From Bedellia somnulentella (Eukaryota > Arthropoda > Insecta > Lepidoptera > Bedelliidae): DNA of 64,000 bases. The DNA is taken from the NCBI GenBank assembly GCA_963576735.1, contig OY755175.1:6278401-6342400 (forward strand), given 5' to 3'. Below, in pieces: positions 43,957-57,195 of this stretch (positions are counted from its first letter, which is position 1; each line of letters starts with the position of its first letter). A model generated the notes under the pieces. The model made no database searches. It saw nothing but the letters and a program-made list of their open reading frames with translations, and was not told the origin of the DNA. Position numbers and translations under genes: made by a program.

Positions 43957-46295
43957 GTTTTCTGAATGATCAAAATTCGGTTGTTTTAAATTATTAAGTC
44001 TACGGATACTCTTACTTTACACCTGAACATTATGTATTAGGCGTCAAATCTGTGTTTCTGAATAAATTGATAGATACATTTATTGTATTCCCTTTAGTTC
44101 TCAATTTTATTCTGAAATACACCAATTGAGAATCCAATTAAATCAGTTGAAACAGCGCAAATGTGGTATTTCGTGGTTGGTTGTTCATACTAAATTGCTA
44201 TGTTACTCGCATGTGATGCGAATATATTTTGCAGCAACGCAGTCTATACGACCCGCTTGTCAGCTTCCGGGAAAGTTTTTGCTTTGTGCTGTTTCCGTTT
44301 ATATACTCGTACGTTTATGCGTGAATGTGTTTATTCACTGCCACTACCACGCATAAGTTGTTAATATGTTTTAGAAATTTCTTTTTTCAGGTCTGGAGTA
44401 CGATACGGGGTAACAAAGGACTATCACTAAAGTTTATTTTTTATTTTTAGACTTCAATCCATTTAGTTCTATGAATCACCCTTTTATATCATACTTATTC
44501 AAAACTCGTATAAATCTCATTTGCAGCGCAGAACATGTATTTGTAATACTTTGAGTTTTATTTTCATAAATATTCATTATTAGATTATTGGGACCGTGCG
44601 CGACGAGAGCGCCATGTGCAAAGTGCAATTCGGTATGCAAAGTTTTTTTATTGTATTTATTAGATATTTTTATTTGATAGCAAACCCGAAAATAAAAGAC
44701 TAATTTGAATATTCTTCATTTAAAATTACTAATTTGAAAGTTATGATTTTTTTTAAGATTGTTCGATTATTGTACTTAATGACGTCATCGATTGACAGAA
44801 TCATGTAGCGACATGCAAATGAAGTGAAATGTTTAATAAAAAAGTTGCTGATTGCAAAACTTTTCACGAATTTGTGATCTCAAATGAAATTTTTACGATA
44901 TTATTCTAAACAAACCTATGATTCTCGATATTTTATTAATAAACTGCAAAAACTAATGTCTTTGAAATAACATTGAAGGTCAAACACTGTTACGGTTTTT
45001 TGATAAAATAACAGTCATCTTAGCTTTATTTCATTTGATTTTAGGAAAATATTGTTTAAAAACATAATATCTCGAAATGGTTTTGTAATCAGCATCACTT
45101 TTATAAAACTTTGCATACCGAATTAAGGGCATTATGGTCGCAGTTTCCAAACGAGAAATAAATAAATAATTATGGAAATAATAACTAAATCATGTTTTAT
45201 TTTACTATATTAGACAATTTTGGATTATGGTAGTCATTAATAAGTATTACTGCCAAAACTTTGCTATTATTATTTAAGTTTAAAATTAAAATCGTGATCT
45301 GACTATCAGGTGGCAGGACACCATCGTACTGGTGACTAGAGCGGGGTTTCAACCACGGTTTTTTTGCAACTGGTGAAGATAAATAAAAGCAAGTAATTGG
45401 TGCTAACTGAATATTCTCTTGAGGTTGAAGACATTTGTCTAATAGACATCGTTTGTACTATCAAAACACTCGGGTGTTTCACAAAACAAACGTCACATCA
45501 ACGGCGTATAATACAACTGTGTTTTTGTGTTTCGATGCTGTTCAACAAAAGATTATTCAGTATCTATCCTTTTATTACCAAAAATATTCTTTTATCTTTG
45601 GTCTCGATTCCACCACGGTCTTGTGAAATTGGTAAGATTTACAAATGCTATGCTTGGTGATGTTTATTGCAATTCAAAATAACACATCTTACTTGTATAG
45701 GACTTTATTAAATTGGTCTCAAAACTATTACAAAATATTTACAATATGGATTTGAAAGCTCAATACAGCTACTAAAATGAAAATTTTATCTACAAAGAGC
45801 GCTGTGATCGATAAGAAGAGCCCCTTCACCCGCTTTGGACCTTGCCAATGCCTTTAAGGTGTTTGAAATAGATTTATATATTTTGAAATTTGGGTAATAT
45901 ATTGACAATTATAAAACAGAAATGTATCATCCGACCCGGGGCTGAGAAAGTTTGAAAAGATTTATAGGCAGTATCAGTTGTTCACTTTTACGCAAAGGTT
46001 TGCTACTGAACTAGCAAAAGATCCTAGAGCCAGATTGACCCAACAACGATAACAACTCAGCGAGTGAGTTGCGGCAAAACACTCAAAACAGGAGGTTCAA
46101 ATACTACTTAATATTATCCTTTACAATGGAATCAAGTCAATGGCATGAAACAGAGGTGTGTATTTTTTATTATTTAACAAGGGTTATTTCCCTATATGAC
46201 TCCTGAACCATGTTAGCCAACTGCTTTCGAGTTATTACAAATCGTTTTTCTCGTCTGATTAACGACTTTCAACATCCCGAACCATTTCTAATGAG
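43957..46295. other. no gene seen
   Basis: Apart from the possible MITE at 44590-45140 this is AT-rich DNA. The 87- and 63-codon frames near 45400-45660 overlap each other and look like chance. Confidence 0.55.
44590..45140. mobile_element. possible MITE with AATTCGGTATGCAAAGTTT inverted repeat
   Basis: The 19-bp word AATTCGGTATGCAAAGTTT at about 44630 recurs inverted at about 45105. The outer sequences (GGGACCGTGCGCGACGAG; TATGGTCGCAGTTTCC) are only weakly complementary. The interior is AT-rich with no frame. Element limits are uncertain. Confidence 0.45.
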
Positions 46296-46384
46296 GGCTG
46301 CACAAGACCGGTCGTTGTGGATTACTTTTGGAGGCTTGCGACTAGCAGAGGACATCTATTGGCTGAAGTAATGATGATGATGAG
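46296..46384 (+). mobile_element. RTE-type LINE tail fragment (different family)
   Basis: GGCTGCACAAGACCGGTCG, then TTTTGGAGGCTTGCGACTAG and CATCTATTGGCTGAAG with a (ATG)n tail. From memory this is the ending of a common lepidopteran RTE family (a -GGCTGA-TGATGATG end). Short and old. Confidence 0.5.
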
Positions 46385-46976
46385 CATACCTAGTTATAAT
46401 AGGACATTATGAAACATTGCTAAAAATATATAAAAAGTTGTTATAATTCTGGCAAAGTCTGTCAGACTCATATAACAATGAGCCCCTGCCAAATAACTGC
46501 ATCCACCCGAGTTCTGTCCGCGAATATGTTTCTTATGTCTTGTAATACCATTTTACCTGTTGTATTCACTTCTAGAAAGCACTGCTTACACAGAGAGTAT
46601 CATTCGAACACCAAAACTGCGTAGGCTTTGCAGAGTAGAATTTCAGTAATTCGTTATGTTGTACTGGTGTTTTCATGAACAGAGTCCTGTTAAATACCTG
46701 ATTTTTATATTTGCCTTTAAATCTTGGATGTACTGACTCCAAAGGAAGTGTGCTCCATTTTTCACTACATACAGCTTTCGTTCTTGTTTCGAGTGCAATA
46801 TCTTATTGATGTATTTTCCTAGATTTCCCAGTTAATTTAAGCGTGCACTGTGTAGTTAAAATGTTTTTTTTGGGTACAACTAAAGAACCACGAATGTTAA
46901 CTAGCTTTACTTTTTTTTTATGCTTTCGTTATAAAATCTACTAATCACTACTTACTTCGACTAAATACACAATATA

Positions 46977-47155
46977 CATACATGCATACATTTCCTCGCG
47001 CCATTAGTTCCCATTGGGGTAGGTAGAGACTATCGATCGCCATTTTGTACGATCCTGACAAACCTCTCTTGCTTTGCTTACATGCATTAATCTTTTCATA
47101 CAATGCTCTTTCTTTCTTCATACTTCAAACGCCTGTCTCTTTGAGCACACAACTA
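46977..47155 (-). mobile_element. RTE-like LINE, 3' end fragment
   Basis: Minus-strand copy of the LINE tail. On the plus strand it reads ACATACATGCATACATTTCC, then CATTGGGGTAGGTAGAGAC, then an antisense coding part with several small changes. 5'-truncated at about 47155. Confidence 0.7.
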
Positions 47156-47454
47156 AATATCCACAGTGAAATAATTGTGTTAAACTATTTATAAGGTTGA
47201 AACACAAATGGCGAGTATTGATTGGTCTGAAACTAGCTTCGCGGGTCCACGCCCAAACTTAATCGTGGCTCTCATAAACAACTTGGTTTTTTATTAGACC
47301 TACTTGATCCGAAAAAGCGAGCTCACAACCGCGTAAATACTTTTTATTACTGCATCGACGTATACCTATTTGTATACTTTACAAGTTTTTTGTTGGCTTT
47401 GAATAACACTAACATAAATGTATGGTGAGGCCAGGGTTAACATAAAATTTTGTA

Positions 47455-47700
47455 CATACATACATACATATACTCACGGCTATATTTCCCTAGAAGGGGT
47501 AACCAGAGCTAAGGAATTAAAAATTCCTCAACCACTTTTAGAAGATGAGTGGGGGAAAGATGGTAAAAATAAAGGTTTTTGGTGATGGGTCTCCAACCGC
47601 ATCGCCCAAAAATCCAATAAAAAGCCCCAATACCCTTAGTCGCCTCTTACGACACCCGTGGGTAGAAAGGGGTAGCGACATTCTAAGCCGGCACTACACG
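47455..47700 (-). mobile_element. SINE-A, full length
   Basis: (CATA)n, ACTCACGGCTATATTTCCC, CTCCAACCGCATCGCCC, ending AGCCGGCACTACACG. Forms an inverted pair with the copy at 47824. Confidence 0.9.
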
Positions 47701-47823
47701 GCAAATTTTGTGTAAAAATCATATAGATCCATTATTTATTACACCCGACATAATAAAGCAAACGTTACTAATCAAGCGTATGCTCTAGGATATGAAAATA
47801 TTATATATCATAACGAATTTGCA

Positions 47824-48080
47824 GTGTAGAGTCGGCTTAGAATAGCGCTACCCCATTTCTTCCAGAGGGTGTTCGTAAGACGCGGCCCTTAGCCTTTTGG
47901 TCTTATTGAGTGAATTTTAGTTGGTTTGATTTTTGATGCGGTTGGAGACCCATCACGTAAAGCCTTTTGTTTACAATCTTTTCCCCAGTCAACTTTCTAA
48001 AGTGTCTGAAGTATTTCTTATTTTGAAGCTCTGGCTAACCCTTCGACGGATTCAAATCCGTGAGTACATGCGTGTATGTA
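47824..48080 (+). mobile_element. SINE-A, full length
   Basis: GTGTAGAGTCGGCTTAGAAT to AATCCGTGAGTACATGCG, with a small insertion in the middle. Confidence 0.88.
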
Positions 48081-48331
48081 TAACGAATAATATAATTTAA
48101 CCATATAATGTCTGTTTAAATTAATGGCATAAAATTTGCTGAAAATATGAAACACGCTATACTTCACGCTATTAAGTGACCCATCAACCCTTTAGTTTTT
48201 GGTGATTTCAACACAAAATACGTATAATTAATCATTTAAAATTGGCATTCTATAACTAATAGTTTTTCCTGTTAAGTGCGTATTGGCTTAAATTAAAGCG
48301 AACACATACGGAAGTTCACTTATTTAAATTT

Positions 48332-48575
48332 ACACACATACATATACTCACGTCTATAAACCCCTTGGAGGGGTAGCCAAAGCTAGGGAATTAGAAATTC
48401 CTCAGCCACTTTTGGAAGTTGAGTAGGGAAGAGATGGTGAAATAAAGGTTGTTCGTGATGGGTCCCTAACCACATCGCCCAAAAAATCCTTAAAAGACCC
48501 AATACCGTCAGTCGCCTCTTACGTATACCCACCCGAAGAAATGGGGTAGTGCTAGTCTTAACCGACACTACACAG
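48332..48575 (-). mobile_element. SINE-A, full length
   Basis: ACACATACATATACTCACG to ACCGACACTACACAG. Confidence 0.9.
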
Positions 48576-48930
48576 GAACTTAAACTATTTAAACTTATTT
48601 TGAGACAAATAAAAACAAAAACATCATCTACTGATATTTATTGTAATTACTAGAACCTGTATGTTTTTGAACAATATTAAGAGATTATTGAAATTCAGAA
48701 TAAGCAGCTTAAAATTAATGAAGCATGTATAAATATAAATTAATTCACGCAAAGTAGGAATGACTTCTAATGTTTCCCCGTTTACAAAAACGTCAAACGC
48801 AAATAAATGCTCATACCGCCTAAAGCCATTACGATCACGCGAATAGCTACCACGTGATGCCTTATTTTTCTTTTATGTTAGACGGCTTACGTTTAACATA
48901 AATTTTGCTAGCTATATTATGAATTCAGCT

Positions 48931-49122
48931 GTGTAGTGTGGGCTTAGAATAGCACTCCCCCTTTTATTAAGTGTTTTTTAGTCATGCGGATGGAGGTCCA
49001 TCACCAGCAGCCTTTATCTTACAATCTTTTAATTACTTAACTTCCAAAAGTGGCTGAGAAATTTCTTGTTCTAGAGCCCTGCCTAACCCTTCTTGGGATT
49101 TACAACCTTGGGTATATGTATG
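48931..49122 (+). mobile_element. SINE-A copy
   Basis: GTGTAGTGTGGGCTTAGAAT to TTGGGTATATGTATG, deletion near the head. Confidence 0.82.
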
Positions 49123-50079
49123 AACTTATAAAATGTACAAAAAGAATATGCTACGATTGTGAAGCTACGAGATCTTACTGAAAAATGCTACGAAGAGTCG
49201 TAGCTACGAGTGCATCTATTTATCATAACAAGTTTAGTAATATTTTAGAGACATAATTTAAACTTTCAAGTGTTTCATTCGAGTAGAATATATTGTATAA
49301 CTGGTCATAGTTATGAACTTCACGCTATATGCCACCCAAGGGATGGCAAGCTGAGATATTAGTTTTTAAAACGTCTCGTGTGAAATTATGTTTAATCCGT
49401 GCCCGCGATATGAGTAATGATAACGTCTGTGATGAATCAATTATTCATTTAAATTTTGATTTGACACTAAGGTGTAGACTTAGCTCGGTATTTGAACCCA
49501 TTATGCATTCTGAGTTAAGGCTCTACATTACTTTGCAACTAACATTATTGATATAATACTTTCTATACGGTAAGTCAGTAAGTTTAGTAAAAAGTGTTCA
49601 AAGGCGCATTATATGTTTGGCAAATTGATGAGTATAGCCATATATATATATATATATTCTTAATGTACTAATAGAACTTACTCTATAGTAGTTTTTATAA
49701 GAATGTTTAAGAATTTGAACCGCATGTTTTATTTGATCCCCGGAACATCCAATACGAACAAACGATACAGATCGAAAGCGATTTACGAAACAAATGGAAC
49801 CAATATTCCAGTTCCAGCTTAGTCTTTGTGCTATACTTTTGTGATATAGTTTTATTTCTACCGATACACATTTTACTTACAAAATGGGGATAAAGTGTTT
49901 TTACTAAGATTACCGTATGTTGTATAAATAGCTGTGTAGTATGTAAGCAATAATATAAGCTTTCAGATAAACAGGGTAGTCAGCGTGCAATGCCCGAATC
50001 GGCACCCTACCTAGAACCTCCTCGTTACCGTCAGACCATGGAGGCAGCATTCTGATATTTTATTTCGTTTTATTAAATA
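49123..50079. other. no gene seen
   Basis: AT-rich with a (TA)n run. A 75-codon frame at 49329-49556 (MPPKGWQAEIL...) has no recognisable motif. Confidence 0.5.
49640..49658. repeat. (TA)n microsatellite
   Basis: Nine TA units in an AT-rich stretch. Confidence 0.8.
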
Positions 50080-50310
50080 CGGAAGGTCACATACATAGAT
50101 AATAGACAGACAGCATAATACATTAAATACCTAAGGAACCAGTTTTACAATATTAAAAGTAGATACATGAGCCACAATGAAATTAAGGAGAAATACACAA
50201 CAAATTAAAATATAACAGATAACAGAAGGATAATACATTGGATACCTAGGAAACGAGTTTTACAATATGATATTAGGTAAATGAGGCATGATAAAATTAT
50301 ATAGAAATAC
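50080..50310. repeat. imperfect tandem duplication, ~120 bp
   Basis: Two copies of a unit with AATACATTAAATACCTAAGG / AATACATTGGATACCTAGGA and GAACCAGTTTTACAATAT / GAAACGAGTTTTACAATAT. Origin unknown; ends against a SINE-A copy. Confidence 0.6.
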
Positions 50311-50324
50311 AAACGTCACTAAAA

Positions 50325-50533
50325 CCATTTCTTCCCGTGGGTGTTCGTAAGAGGCGGCTAAGGGTTTTGGGGATTTTTAAATGGTTTCTGGGTGATGCGG
50401 TTGGAGACCCAACACCAACGATACATTTGTTTTACCATCTTCTCCCCAACCAACTTCTAAATGTGGCTGAGTAGTTTCTAACTCTTTAGCTCTGGCTACC
50501 CCTTTTTGGATTTATGGCGTTGAGTATATGTAT
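50325..50533 (+). mobile_element. SINE-A lacking the first ~30 bp
   Basis: CCATTTCTTCCCGTGGGTG to GGCGTTGAGTATATGTAT. Confidence 0.85.
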
Positions 50534-50857
50534 CTAGTAAAATACTCAAAACACATTATCAAAGTATCTGACTAGTCTCACTATTACAATAACTTTGAGT
50601 TACCTAAATATTTATTTGAATATTTCTTCAAGAAAGATATACTAGACATCGCACAGCCAATAATCATGATATTACGTTACGCGAAGGTTGTATTGCGTAA
50701 GTAGTAATCGGATTGTGGCATTCGTGCGGCTGCCTTGTTACAGCTGACAGGCTCTACTCACAACAACTGTAGACGGGCTGTTATTGATTTAGAATATCAA
50801 CTATTATATTAATATATGCAGGACATACAATACAGTTTATTTCATACAATACTTTAA

Positions 50858-51399
50858 CCCTCAACAGCATATGTCTATCTTGTATGGTTGACTCGCAATA
50901 GCACGTGTAACCGCTAATAGCTTAGCAGCTCGGAGCATTCTGATTATATTTGTTTAAATTCTTCCTTAATAATACTCTCACTCATCTCTAATTTCAAATA
51001 TTTTTTTATTACCTATTAAATAAAAAAATAATCATAGAAATCGGTATAGCAACACCAAACTTATACATGAAAGCCATCGCGCCGTCGTCGTCGCATGTGA
51101 ATACTGAATCATGTTATAAGAATTATTTTTGTGTAACTGTTGCGCGGGCAAAAGATAGCCGTGAGTATATGTATGATGTATGCAAAGTTTGTAACTCTGA
51201 TTGTTTGTTTGCAAGGGCTTATTTTCGGAGATACTGAACCGTTCATAAATGCGCTTTCACAATTTAAAAGCTACACTATTCAGGAGTGCTTTAAGTTGTA
51301 ATCATTGAGCTAAATTTCACAAAGGGCGAGCAGTGATTGAAGACACCTCGGATATTTTTAAAACTACGCTAACCGTGCGAAGCTGGGCCGATCCACTAG
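50858..51399 (+). mobile_element. Helitron, 5'-truncated copy
   Basis: Aligns with the second half of the Helitron at 14833-15727 (CTCAACAGCATATGTCTATC, TCATAGAAATCGGTA) and ends with the same hairpin region and GATCCACTAG. The stem is imperfect (ACCGTGCGAAGCTGG). Confidence 0.75.
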
Positions 51400-52002
51400 T
51401 AATGAATGATTGCTTCTTATCCTGTGATGTTATTTATAAGTGTTTACATCGTTGAGTTAGTATCCCTTACCGCAAAACATCAAATTTTACTTACTATTGG
51501 GCTAACCTGATTTATATAATTTGCGGGTATATAGTTCTATAAATAAACAATAGCGGTGTTAAATAATCAAGTTCTAATGATATTTCGGCGTTTTTTTCGT
51601 TTCAAACTTAGCCAATAATACTATTTACTGAAAGAAACAGATTACAAACTTCAACTATACTCAATTGAATTTCCCGACTAGGTTATCGAGTTTATAAAGT
51701 ACCGGCTATCCGGCCGCGACTACGTCCGCATAGACTATTTTTCAAACATGTCTACTTTATATGAAACGATTTGTGATTTCGACTAGTACCGGCCCTTTTT
51801 TATTTCTAGCATTATAAATAACCAAGAATAAAGAGTTTGAGGCGATCATTGTGATAAGTAGTCATTTAAGAGTTATGTTAGTTATGGATTTTGACGCCCT
51901 TACGAAATAAGGGATACTTAATTGTTGTTTTAGATGTTAATCCAGTGTATAATCTCATGCCTTTTTATCAAGGTCAAACTTAGAGACTCAAACGTTTACA
52001 CC

Positions 52003-52312
52003 GTCTATTCCCAAAAGAGTGCAAGAGGTCCTAAGTCCTTTCATCACGTGAAATTTTTGAACCTGGTGTTCAGAGTTTTGCGTGATAGGATGCAGGTCTA
52101 TCGCTGTTTTGTACGAATTCTGTCACATAGTACAACTTAGCCATCGCTCTCCGCGGTCTCGGGTCTCCGCAAATTTTTTTCTTCATTGTTAACAGCCATG
52201 ATAAAATACCACACATAAAACACACATTCGTGTAGGCCCACCACAGGATTTGAACCCACGGTTCTCTGCATGATGGGCAGGTGCTATACCCACTGTGCTG
52301 ATCCCGAACCGT
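52003..52312 (-). mobile_element. SINE-B, near full length, diverged
   Basis: TTGAACCTGGTGTTCAGAG, TGCAGGTCTATCGCTGTTTT, AGGATTTGAACCCACGG (B box reversed) and CCCACTGTGCTGATCCC (A box reversed). Confidence 0.8.
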
Positions 52313-52905
52313 TGTATAAATAGAGAAAAAAAATACTTGTAATTAATTATATAGTTAAATGGTGCTTTTTATAATATCAGATAAAAAACCAAGAAAAAAA
52401 CGGCTTACGTAAAAATATACGAGCAGAACACACGAATCTAAAAATATTAAGTCTAGAAAAGAAGGCGGTGTTACAGTTTTAATGAAAAAAGCTTTGGAAT
52501 TGATGCTAGTCACGACCCGATTGTAAGAAAATTGGCTTATTACAACTCACTGAATTCAAAATGTCTAATTAGCAACGACGGAGGAAGTGACTCACTTTGA
52601 CTTGTTAATTAAGAAACTTAAACCTTGTATAACAATTTCTTCTATACTTGACAAGACAATTAAGTTGCCCTCTAACTTTGCTCTTAATGCACTAACACTG
52701 TTACGCCTTTCTTATTCTTGCAAGCTTTAATATGGTTGCATCAAAATATTAATGATTTCAGAGCAAGTTTTAATTTAGTTTAGTTTTACACAAACGCGAT
52801 TTTGATAAATAGATTTTTTACCTAAGATTCAGATCTTTTGTCAAAACACTGAAAATAGTATTTCACAAATCATATTCATTTATTTATATAGTATTTTAAA
52901 ATGCA

Positions 52906-53000
52906 TCAAACCCCACGCAACTTCCAAAAGTAACTGAAGAATTTCTAATTCCTTAGCTCTGGCTACCCCTTCTAGGGATTTATAGCCGTGAGTATATGAG
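52906..53000 (+). mobile_element. SINE-A 3' fragment
   Basis: CCACGCAACTTCCAAAAG, GCTCTGGCTACCCCTTCTAG and TATAGCCGTGAGTATATGAG. Confidence 0.8.
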
Positions 53001-54242
53001 TGAGTTGGGTAGTAGTCTAGCACCAACTGAGGATCCAAAGAGACACATTTTTATCAATAAAATATATTATTTAATTCTTTTCAGTGAAATTTTAATAGAT
53101 TTTTGTTTTGGACTCGGGTATTATTTTACAAATGTTACATAATATATAAAGTACTGAATTTGGTTGAAATTACATGAATAAATATGAATCGCAATAATTC
53201 ATTCATATGTTTAACAAAAATCACGTTTCCGACATAATACTTTTAGTTACACGTTTTCAGACTTAAAGGTTTTGATGTAAAAATAAATAAAAGCAACATC
53301 AAATCGAGCACCTTTTTATTGTGGTCATTAAATTATTGTCTTTTAAAACATATATCATCATTAATGAAACTGAAATCCTGCTTAATTTTCTCTTTGCTTT
53401 ATGGTAGTGCAAAAAGCAAATTTATTTGATTAAACCAATTTCACAACTTGTAAACTAGTTAAATTGAAGCATCCAATATAATTATATTTTGTGTCAAATA
53501 GCCATATGGTGAAAGGGAATATTTTTTGATGTAATATATGTTTAAAATGTTTTAATTCCAATTATTCTCGCAATACAAAGATTGAGATATAATCGGCTGC
53601 AACAGACTAGATAATTCAGGATAACAGAAAAGTAGGAGTTAGTCTTTTCATTAAAATACTTGCCTATTATGCTTTCATTTCACCGCATGAACTTTGACAG
53701 TCCACATAATTTTGAAATCGAGTCTGCACACATTTAGCTAATGTAGCAATGTTAGCTAAAATTAAACTTTGCAAGAGTTTCTAACCATTAGATATTAAAT
53801 ATTTATAAGAGACTTTCATACCAACTAAAATATTACTAAATATAGCGAATAACAAATATATGAAACAGCAATTGCTAAGGTTGCATGCACTATCAATTTC
53901 AAGAGAAAGTTTTCCTTGTCCTTATTGGCCATTTAAGTTTGCATAAAGCCATTATTATCATTATGAACTCATTTTCCTCTTACAAAAAGTTTTTGGTGAA
54001 AAACAAAAGGGGGATATACCTTATTATTTCATGGTGAACTACACATCTCAGCTGCTTTCCATGACATTCACAGATAGCGAAGTATTCGTTCTTCTCATTA
54101 AAACCACTCAACAGCGTAAAGTTCAATTTAGTTTACGTAGCACAATGCTAAAAGTTGGCGCGAGCAATGTTTGTGTGATAAATTCGCGATTGGATTAATA
54201 CAAACACGGAATAAGGTATATTTCTGATGGTGAAAGAAAGGC
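53001..54242. other. no gene seen
   Basis: AT-rich and free of recognised repeats, one of the emptiest parts of the window. Confidence 0.55.
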
Positions 54243-54350
54243 TTTAACACGACCACTCGCTCGCCCAGTTTGGTGCGACTGCGCGCCACGGCCGCCCATG
54301 GCCGGCCCCGCGCCGCCCGCCCGCCCTACCTCCGCTCGATACACTCTGGC
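54243..54350 (-). promoter_or_regulatory. GC-rich patch, possible 5' exon or promoter
   Basis: Very GC-rich (GCCCGCCCGCC, GGCCGGCCCCGCG) amid AT-rich DNA. On the minus strand ATGGCCAGAGTGTATCGAGC opens a frame, with a donor-like GAG|GTAGGG soon after; another frame reads ARSRTKLGERVVVLK. Could be an upstream exon of a minus-strand gene, including dysc, but nothing links it to exon a. Confidence 0.25.
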
Positions 54351-55345
54351 CATGAAATTTTCAGGCAACCCACTGTCAACCGGTGGTGACCCATAACAAT
54401 ATTGACAAAACGCAATTCCAAAAACAATAAATGTATCGTTCTGAAAATGGAATAACCAAAGCGCTGAAAGGTTGTCGTTCCTATTGAATGGAGTAAATGC
54501 ACTAGTTGTTTAAAACATCTTTTGGACAATAACTTAAGTATTGAGAAACTTGAATATTGCACACTCTTTTACATAAGCTTTAAATTCCTGTATTCTAAGG
54601 ATGTCAACTCTTTTTCACTGTACTCTTAAAATACAGACATACATATACTCACGCCATTATTTCTCATTGGGGTAGGCAGATACTATTGATCGCCACTTCG
54701 TACGATCCTGGCAAACCTCTCTAGATTCGTTAACATCCATCAATATTTTCATACATGCTCTTTTATTCTTCATACTTCGGACGCCGGCCTTTTTGAGCAC
54801 ACACTCTAATTGGTCCAGGTTTGTCCTCCGTGGTCGTCCTCTACTCACATAACCTTCCACATTGGCTTTATAGATCTCTTCCACCAATTTACTCCATCCT
54901 CTCTATGAGCCCAAACCATCTTCCAAACATTCCTTTTTCTATCTGTTTTACAATATCATCTTTCACGCCGCACCTTTCACGATTCACGTTATTTCTCACA
55001 CGATCACATAACCTTATATTACAAACTTTTCTGAGCGACTTCATCTATATTGCATTCACTCTGCTGTCATGCTTCTTCTGCCACACCCAACATTCACTGC
55101 CATACATAAGCGTAGAAACCAGAACAGCATCATTCACTGCCATTCGGGCCTTTTCGGACACCGACTGACTAGACATGAGACTATTCAAAGCCCCATTAAT
55201 CGCATTACCCTTTTTCACTCTTCTCTCGATATCTTCATCACACTTTCCATCCCTAGTCAACAAACTTCCCAGATATTCAAACTCTTTTACTTGTTCCACT
55301 TTCTTACCATTAATATCAATCACGCATTCGGTCATATTCTCCTCT

Positions 55346-55802
55346 AGTATTTTCTAAGATTTTCATGACTGCAAATTTTAATTAAAACAATTGTTGATTT
55401 TCGGATATTTTAATCGCGTATTAAGCCCGACGTTTCGAAAACTGGCATGTGTAGCTTCTCCGTGGCTCTTCAATTTGTTCATGGATGACTGTCTGATAGA
55501 GTTGCGTGAAAGTGAATTAGAAATTCCTCAGCCACTTTTGGAAAGTTGAGTGGGGAAAAGATGGTACAATAAAGGTTGTTGGTGATGGGTCTCCAACCGC
55601 AACGCCCAACGTTACATATGTAATTGTAACTTAAATTTTGTGAAGTTAGTTAGTATTAATAGTTTTATGGTACTGTATAATGACAAATAACACCTCAGTC
55701 TTCCCGTGACCATGATAACTAAAAAGTTTTCGAAACGTCATGCTTTAAAAAACCATTTAATAACACGCGATTAAAATATCCGAAAATCCACAGTTGTTTT
55801 AA
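55346..55802. mobile_element. composite insertion with inverted ends in an RTE-like LINE
   Basis: Flanked by the 14-bp repeat TCATATTCTCCTCT (55332-55345 and 55803-55816). Inverted ends of about 40 bp share GATTTTCGGATATTTTAATC and continue to CGACGTTTCGAAAAC-like arms. Inside lie a short plus-strand piece of RTE-like LINE (TGTAGCTTCTCCGTGGCTC) and a minus-strand SINE-A piece (55515-55609). The long target repeat suggests target-primed insertion rather than a cut-and-paste MITE, or that the unit moved as a composite. Confidence 0.6.
55515..55609 (-). mobile_element. SINE-A middle fragment inside a composite insertion
   Basis: GAATTAGAAATTCCTCAGCC to CCAACCGCAACGCCCAAC, lacking both ends, within 55346-55802. 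Confidence 0.8.
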
Positions 55803-56103
55803 TCATATTCTCCTCTCTCTCAAAAACCATGGTTTTCGTTATCTCCGCATTCACCCTCATTCTCTTTCTTTCAAAAGATGCACATGCAATATTCATCATC
55901 TCTTGCAACCGATGATGCAAGTTATTTATTTATTTATTTATTATTGAGTAAAACAAACAGCACTTAATCTATTAACAAACATTTTTAAATATAACAATTT
56001 ATCGTGCCAATTATATGTTTCACAAATTTCATTAGATAAACTGAGCATTTATTTGTAACAGAAATATGTATGGACAAATAAAATATAATTATTTTTCTCT
56101 AAA

Positions 56104-56160
56104 GTGTGTTTCATGTGTGTTTGTGTGTGTGTGAGAGTGTGTGTGTGTGATTATGTGTGT
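56104..56160. repeat. (TG)n-rich microsatellite
   Basis: Interrupted TG repeat (TGTGTGTTTGTGTGTGTG) in the 3' UTR of the CR1-like LINE at 55921-57548. Confidence 0.8.
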
Positions 56161-57195
56161 TAGAACTTTAATGTACTCAATCACATTAAATGTACCCAAC
56201 ATTTAATGTGATTTTACTGAGAAGGTCCGGGGAGTCAATGTTATTATGCAATATATCATATAACAATGCCATATCAGAAACAATACGTCGATTTTTAAGG
56301 CTGTCTAAATGAAACTTAGCCTCTAATTGAGCGTAGTTGTTATAATTAACGCGTTCTCGATAAGCCAAGGTGCGTAAAAATCTATGTTGAATAGCTTCTA
56401 TCCTACAAATATATTTCTCATACAGAGGTGACCACACATTAGAGCAGTACTCAAGAATGGATCTGACGTATGACATGTACAATACTTTCAGTGAATGAGT
56501 TGATGAGAATGACTTACAAATTCTATTTATAAAGCCTAGCATTCTATTTGCTTTATCAACGATTAAATTTATGTGGGCCTCGAATAGCATTTTGCTATCT
56601 AGTTGAACGCCTAAATCACGTATATTTGAAACCTCATTCAGGACCGTATTCGCGATTTGGTAATCATATTTTACTTTATTCCTTTTGCGTGTAAAAGTAT
56701 TTTTAAAAATTTTTTTAGAAATTAACATTAATTTATTGTCTGAACAGTACTTTTCAAATTTTGATATATCAGCTTGTAATAAAAGACAGTCATCAGTAGT
56801 GTTGATCCTAGCAAAAAGTTTTAGATCATCTGCGAAAAGATTAAAGTTTGCAAATTGAAAACATTTACCTATGTCAAAAATAAAAGCATTAAAGAATAGC
56901 GGTCCCAAATGTGATCCTTGGGGAACTCCAGAGGTTACAGTGATATAATCCGATTTTTTTCCTCCGACTACAACACATTGCATCCTATTCATCAAATATG
57001 ACTCAACCCATCTCAGTAAATCACCATGAATGCCTGAGCAACGTAATTTTCTCAAGAGTAGTTTATGGGAAACCTTGTCGAATGCTTTACAGAAATCCGT
57101 GTAAATAGCATCCACTTGGCCCCCTGCATCCATTTGTCTAATAATATAATGAGTTGACTGAACAAGATTCGATTTGACTGACCGATGTGTGGGAA

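Noticed and set aside
45397..45660. Overlapping 87- and 63-codon plus-strand frames
   Set aside because: They use two frames of the same AT-rich DNA, show no motif, and lack GC or splice signals; chance frames.
47455..48575. Possible CRISPR-like or long tandem array
   Set aside because: The three repeats are SINE-A copies in alternating orientation with unrelated spacing, not an array.
49640..49658. Possible origin- or scaffold-type AT element
   Set aside because: Only a simple (TA)n run in AT-rich DNA.
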